Source: Woeseiaceae bacterium
GTDB lineage: Bacteria > Pseudomonadota > Gammaproteobacteria > Steroidobacterales > Woeseiaceae
Direction: 5' to 3'
Length of the DNA: 8,072 nt
Assembly (NCBI GenBank): GCA_022615525.1
Contig: JAKEGN010000349.1
Coordinates: 1 to 8,072 of the forward strand
Each line of letters starts with the position of its first letter. Positions within the stretch are counted from its first letter, which is position 1. The notes below the pieces were generated by a model. That model did not search any database, was not told the origin of the DNA, and saw nothing but the letters and a program-made list of their open reading frames with translations. Below, in pieces: positions 6,331 through 8,072 of the stretch. Made by a program: the position numbers and the translations under genes.

Positions 6331-7310
6331 CAGTCGCTACCCGCCGATGCCAATTGCAGTTCCACTTCAACCGGCACACCGTCGGGCAGACGTTCCTTGC
6401 CGTCCAGGATGTCGACTTTGGCAAAATAGCTGAGCCGCCCGCGATCGTGTTCCGTCAACGCAAAGTAAGGGGTGAATGCGGCCTCGCTTGCTATCCAGCG
6501 CACGCGCCCGGAGAACGGTGTATCGATGCCGTCGACGAAGAGCCTGGCGGACGTGCCCGCGCGTACGCGGGCCCGCAACTCTTCCGCAACGTAAATGCGT
6601 GCGAACGGCTGGGAACCTCCCAGCATGATGACGACCGGCTGACCGGGGATCGGCCGTTCCCCGACTTCGAACAGCAGGCTGTCGACGATCCCGTCCACCG
6701 GTGCCACGAGGTTATGACGCTCAAGATCGATGTCGAGGGCTGCCACGCGTGCCTCGTTTTGCTTGACCAGTTGCTCCACCTGTCGCAGCTCTTCGACCGT
6801 CGTGCCGTTCAACAGCTCGGCCAGGCGTGCGCGCAGGTATTCGAGATTGGCGGTGGAGGCGTCCAGTGCGGCTTTCGCCTGGTCGCGGAGCTCCGGTGAA
6901 GCCAGCTGACGATTCAGCAATTCCGTGGCGCGCTTGAACTGCGCATTGCGAAATTCGAGATCGCGTTCGGCCCCAGCGACGTTCGCCTGGGCTGCAATGA
7001 TCTGCTCGCGACGAGGTCCGCGAATCAGTTCATCGAGGCGCGCACGGCTTTGCGCGAGGCCTGCCACCGCTTCCCCGATCGCGGCCTCGATGCGCGACTT
7101 GTCCTGCTCGATCAACACGTCGCCGCGACGGACAGGCTGACCCTCGATCACGTTCCGCACCAGAATCGGCTCGGCGAATTCCGCCGCGAGTTCTATCCGG
7201 TCCGATTCGAGTTGCCCGACACTGCGCGCATCACCCGCGGTCGGGTCGCAGCCCGCAAGAAACCCGATCGATGTATAAAGGCAGAGAAGTAGGGCATGCA
7301 CTTTGCGCAT
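6330..7310 (-). CDS. HlyD-family periplasmic adaptor lipoprotein (YbhG-like)
   Basis: A 326-residue membrane-fusion protein that links an inner-membrane exporter to the outer envelope. The N-terminus MRKVHALLLCLYTSIGFLAGC is a lipoprotein signal with lipobox L18-A19-G20-C21. Residue +2 after the lipidated Cys is Asp22, the classic signal that keeps lipoproteins in the inner membrane, as fits an adaptor. Residues about 75-200 form a long alpha-helical hairpin (rich in A, E, R, Q, L; QIIAAQANVAGAERDLEFRN, then LEYLRARLAELLNG, then VEQLVKQNEARVAALDIDLE). This is flanked by lipoyl-type halves, with EGQPVRRGDVLIEQD before and NLVAPVDGIVDSLLFEVGE after. A beta-barrel region ends the protein. The gene starts six bases after the TetR stop and overlaps the ATPase start by one base. 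No TolC-like partner is present in the window, so outer-membrane passage would need one encoded elsewhere. Confidence 0.92.
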   Translation of the reverse strand: MRKVHALLLCLYTSIGFLAGCDPTAGDARSVGQLESDRIELAAEFAEPILVRNVIEGQPVRRGDVLIEQDKSRIEAAIGEAVAGLAQSRARLDELIRGPRREQIIAAQANVAGAERDLEFRNAQFKRATELLNRQLASPELRDQAKAALDASTANLEYLRARLAELLNGTTVEELRQVEQLVKQNEARVAALDIDLERHNLVAPVDGIVDSLLFEVGERPIPGQPVVIMLGGSQPFARIYVAEELRARVRAGTSARLFVDGIDTPFSGRVRWIASEAAFTPYFALTEHDRGRLSYFAKVDILDGKERLPDGVPVEVELQLASAGSD

Positions 7311-7316
7311 ATCGGC

Positions 7317-7943
7317 TTATCCGTGTGAGGCCTTGCGTAGAACGGAGGACAGCATGAAGTCGAGGTGACTTTCGATGAAGCGATCGGTATCGAGTGGATG
7401 CTGCTTGTTGAAAACGCCGGTCCATACGACCGAGAACAACACCGGCATGATGAGCATTTGCGGAAATTCATCCAGCGCCGATTGCCTGAATTCGCCGTTT
7501 TTCACGCCACGTGCGATGAGGGTTCGCATGGCGCTCAGGCCATGCACCACGACGTTGTCCCAATAGAATTCGATCAGATCCGGATGTTTGGGACCCTCGG
7601 CAACGATTAGCCGCACGAGTTTGCGTACCGGAGACTTCGGTATCTGCTTGGCAAACTGGAGAAACGGTCCGCGCAGAAATTGCTCGGCAGAGAGGTCCGT
7701 ATCTCGAATACCGTCCGCGAGTGCCCGCACCCGCGGGCTGACGAAGTTCCGGATCACCGCCTTGAACAGCTCCTCCTTGGTGCGGAAGTAGAGATAGAGG
7801 AGTCCCTTGCTCACCCCGGCGCGTTTGGCCACGTCATCGACGCGCGCCGCGTCATAACCCTTGGCGGAAAATTCGGCAAGCGCTGCCTCGGCAATCTCGG
7901 CGGGGCGGTCCTCCTTGCGGCGGCGGAAGCGGGGTTCGGTCAT
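7317..7943 (-). CDS. TetR/AcrR-family transcriptional repressor
   Basis: A 208-residue regulator, typical TetR length. The N-terminal DNA-binding domain contains IAEAALAEFSAKGYDAARVD, then DVAKRAGVSKGLLYLYF (helix-turn-helix about 34-53) and KEELFKAV. The C-terminal ligand-binding half is helical and divergent, so the inducer cannot be predicted. ATG at 7943 is chosen because it precedes the basic lead MTEPRFRRRKEDRP expected of the family; the frame runs up to 8027, but a promoter and operators occupy that stretch. It is the first gene of the exporter operon, six bases from the HlyD-like gene. This order matches E. coli CecR(YbiH)-YbhGFSR, where the TetR protein controls the exporter genes. 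Dyads at 7954-7999 over its own promoter point to autoregulation of the whole operon. Confidence 0.93.
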   Translation of the reverse strand: MTEPRFRRRKEDRPAEIAEAALAEFSAKGYDAARVDDVAKRAGVSKGLLYLYFRTKEELFKAVIRNFVSPRVRALADGIRDTDLSAEQFLRGPFLQFAKQIPKSPVRKLVRLIVAEGPKHPDLIEFYWDNVVVHGLSAMRTLIARGVKNGEFRQSALDEFPQMLIMPVLFSVVWTGVFNKQHPLDTDRFIESHLDFMLSSVLRKASHG

Positions 7944-7953
7944 GGCTGGCCTG

Positions 7954-7975
7954 TAACTGACTACCGAGTCAGTTA
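7954..7975. promoter_or_regulatory. TetR-type operator 1
   Basis: A perfect 9-bp dyad: arms TAACTGACT (7954-7962) and AGTCAGTTA (7967-7975) with a 4-base ACCG spacer. It touches the -10 element and covers the expected transcription start, so a bound dimer would block initiation. The size and symmetry are typical of TetR-family operators, and the adjacent gene is a TetR-family repressor. Confidence 0.7.
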
Positions 7976-8003
7976 TTCTAGTTGATGACCCGTCGGTCAG
8001 CAA
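7975..8003 (-). promoter_or_regulatory. Candidate sigma-70 promoter of the exporter operon
   Basis: On the minus strand, TTGCTG (8003 to 7998) and TAGAAT (7980 to 7975) are separated by exactly 17 bases. The -10 matches consensus at five of six positions and the -35 at the conserved TTG. The start codon of the TetR gene lies about 32 bases beyond the -10. Confidence 0.55.
7986..7999. promoter_or_regulatory. TetR-type operator 2
   Basis: TGACC and GGTCA flank a 4-base CGTC spacer. This matches the core of operator 1 (TGACT, 4 bases, AGTCA), and its centre is 28 bp from that of operator 1. It lies between the -35 and -10 of the candidate promoter. Its shorter arms suggest a weaker second site. 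Confidence 0.5.
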
Positions 8004-8072
8004 GTGCCATCCTGCGCCAGCGGCCATGGGCTTGCGCTGTAGCCCAATCCGCCCTCTTGGAAAAAGGTGCCG
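8004..8072. other. Right edge, no assignable gene
   Basis: No supported coding start or RNA gene is visible. A weak 5-bp hairpin (GGGCT 8028-8032, AGCCC 8041-8045) is the only structure. A plus-strand frame from ATG 8026 stays open to the edge but lacks a ribosome binding site and is too short to judge. Confidence 0.3.

Noticed and set aside
5596..6899. Long plus-strand open frames opposite the ATPase and adaptor genes
   Set aside because: No domains or credible ribosome binding sites; the opposite strand has complete Walker A, signature and Walker B motifs and a coherent adaptor.
8026..8072. Possible divergent gene starting at ATG 8026
   Set aside because: Only 15 codons are visible, with no ribosome binding site or recognisable sequence.
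1..8072. CRISPR arrays, tRNA or rRNA genes, insertion sequences
   Set aside because: No regularly spaced repeats, cloverleaf-like segments, transposase motifs or terminal repeats with duplications were seen on either strand.

Overview
The window is about 8 kb of GC-rich bacterial chromosome, coding dense and free of mobile elements. It most resembles a denitrifying Gammaproteobacterium or related proteobacterium. The clues are a cytochrome cd1 nitrite reductase (nirS) end, a gammaproteobacterial-style porin, a UspE-like two-domain stress protein, a FixJ-type response regulator and a YbhGFSR-like exporter. The genus cannot be fixed from this sequence.

Layout. (1) 1-1750, plus strand: the last ~168 codons of nirS, then after 17 bases a complete outer-membrane porin, probably co-transcribed. 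(2) 1751-1981: a convergent gap full of inverted repeats, including a 26-bp imperfect one. (3) 1982-2944, minus strand: a tandem-domain universal stress protein. (4) 2945-3208: a divergent control region with several dyads and a repeated 9-mer. (5) 3209-3556, plus strand: a small TraR/DksA-type zinc-finger protein. (6) 3572-4186, minus strand: a FixJ/NarL-type response regulator with no histidine kinase in view. (7) 4295-7943, minus strand: a compact four-gene cluster transcribed TetR, then HlyD-like lipoprotein, ABC ATPase and ABC-2 permease. Its junctions are 6 bases, a 1-base overlap and a 4-base overlap. (8) 7944-8072: the promoter region of this cluster, with two TGAC-type operators.

How they fit. 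The left half looks like an anaerobic respiration and stress neighbourhood: nitrite reduction in the periplasm, an outer-membrane channel that may serve it, a stress protein, and two regulators (DksA-like and FixJ-like). The right half is a self-contained, probably autoregulated export module. The link between the halves is only adjacency and the shared strand of the FixJ gene and the exporter operon.
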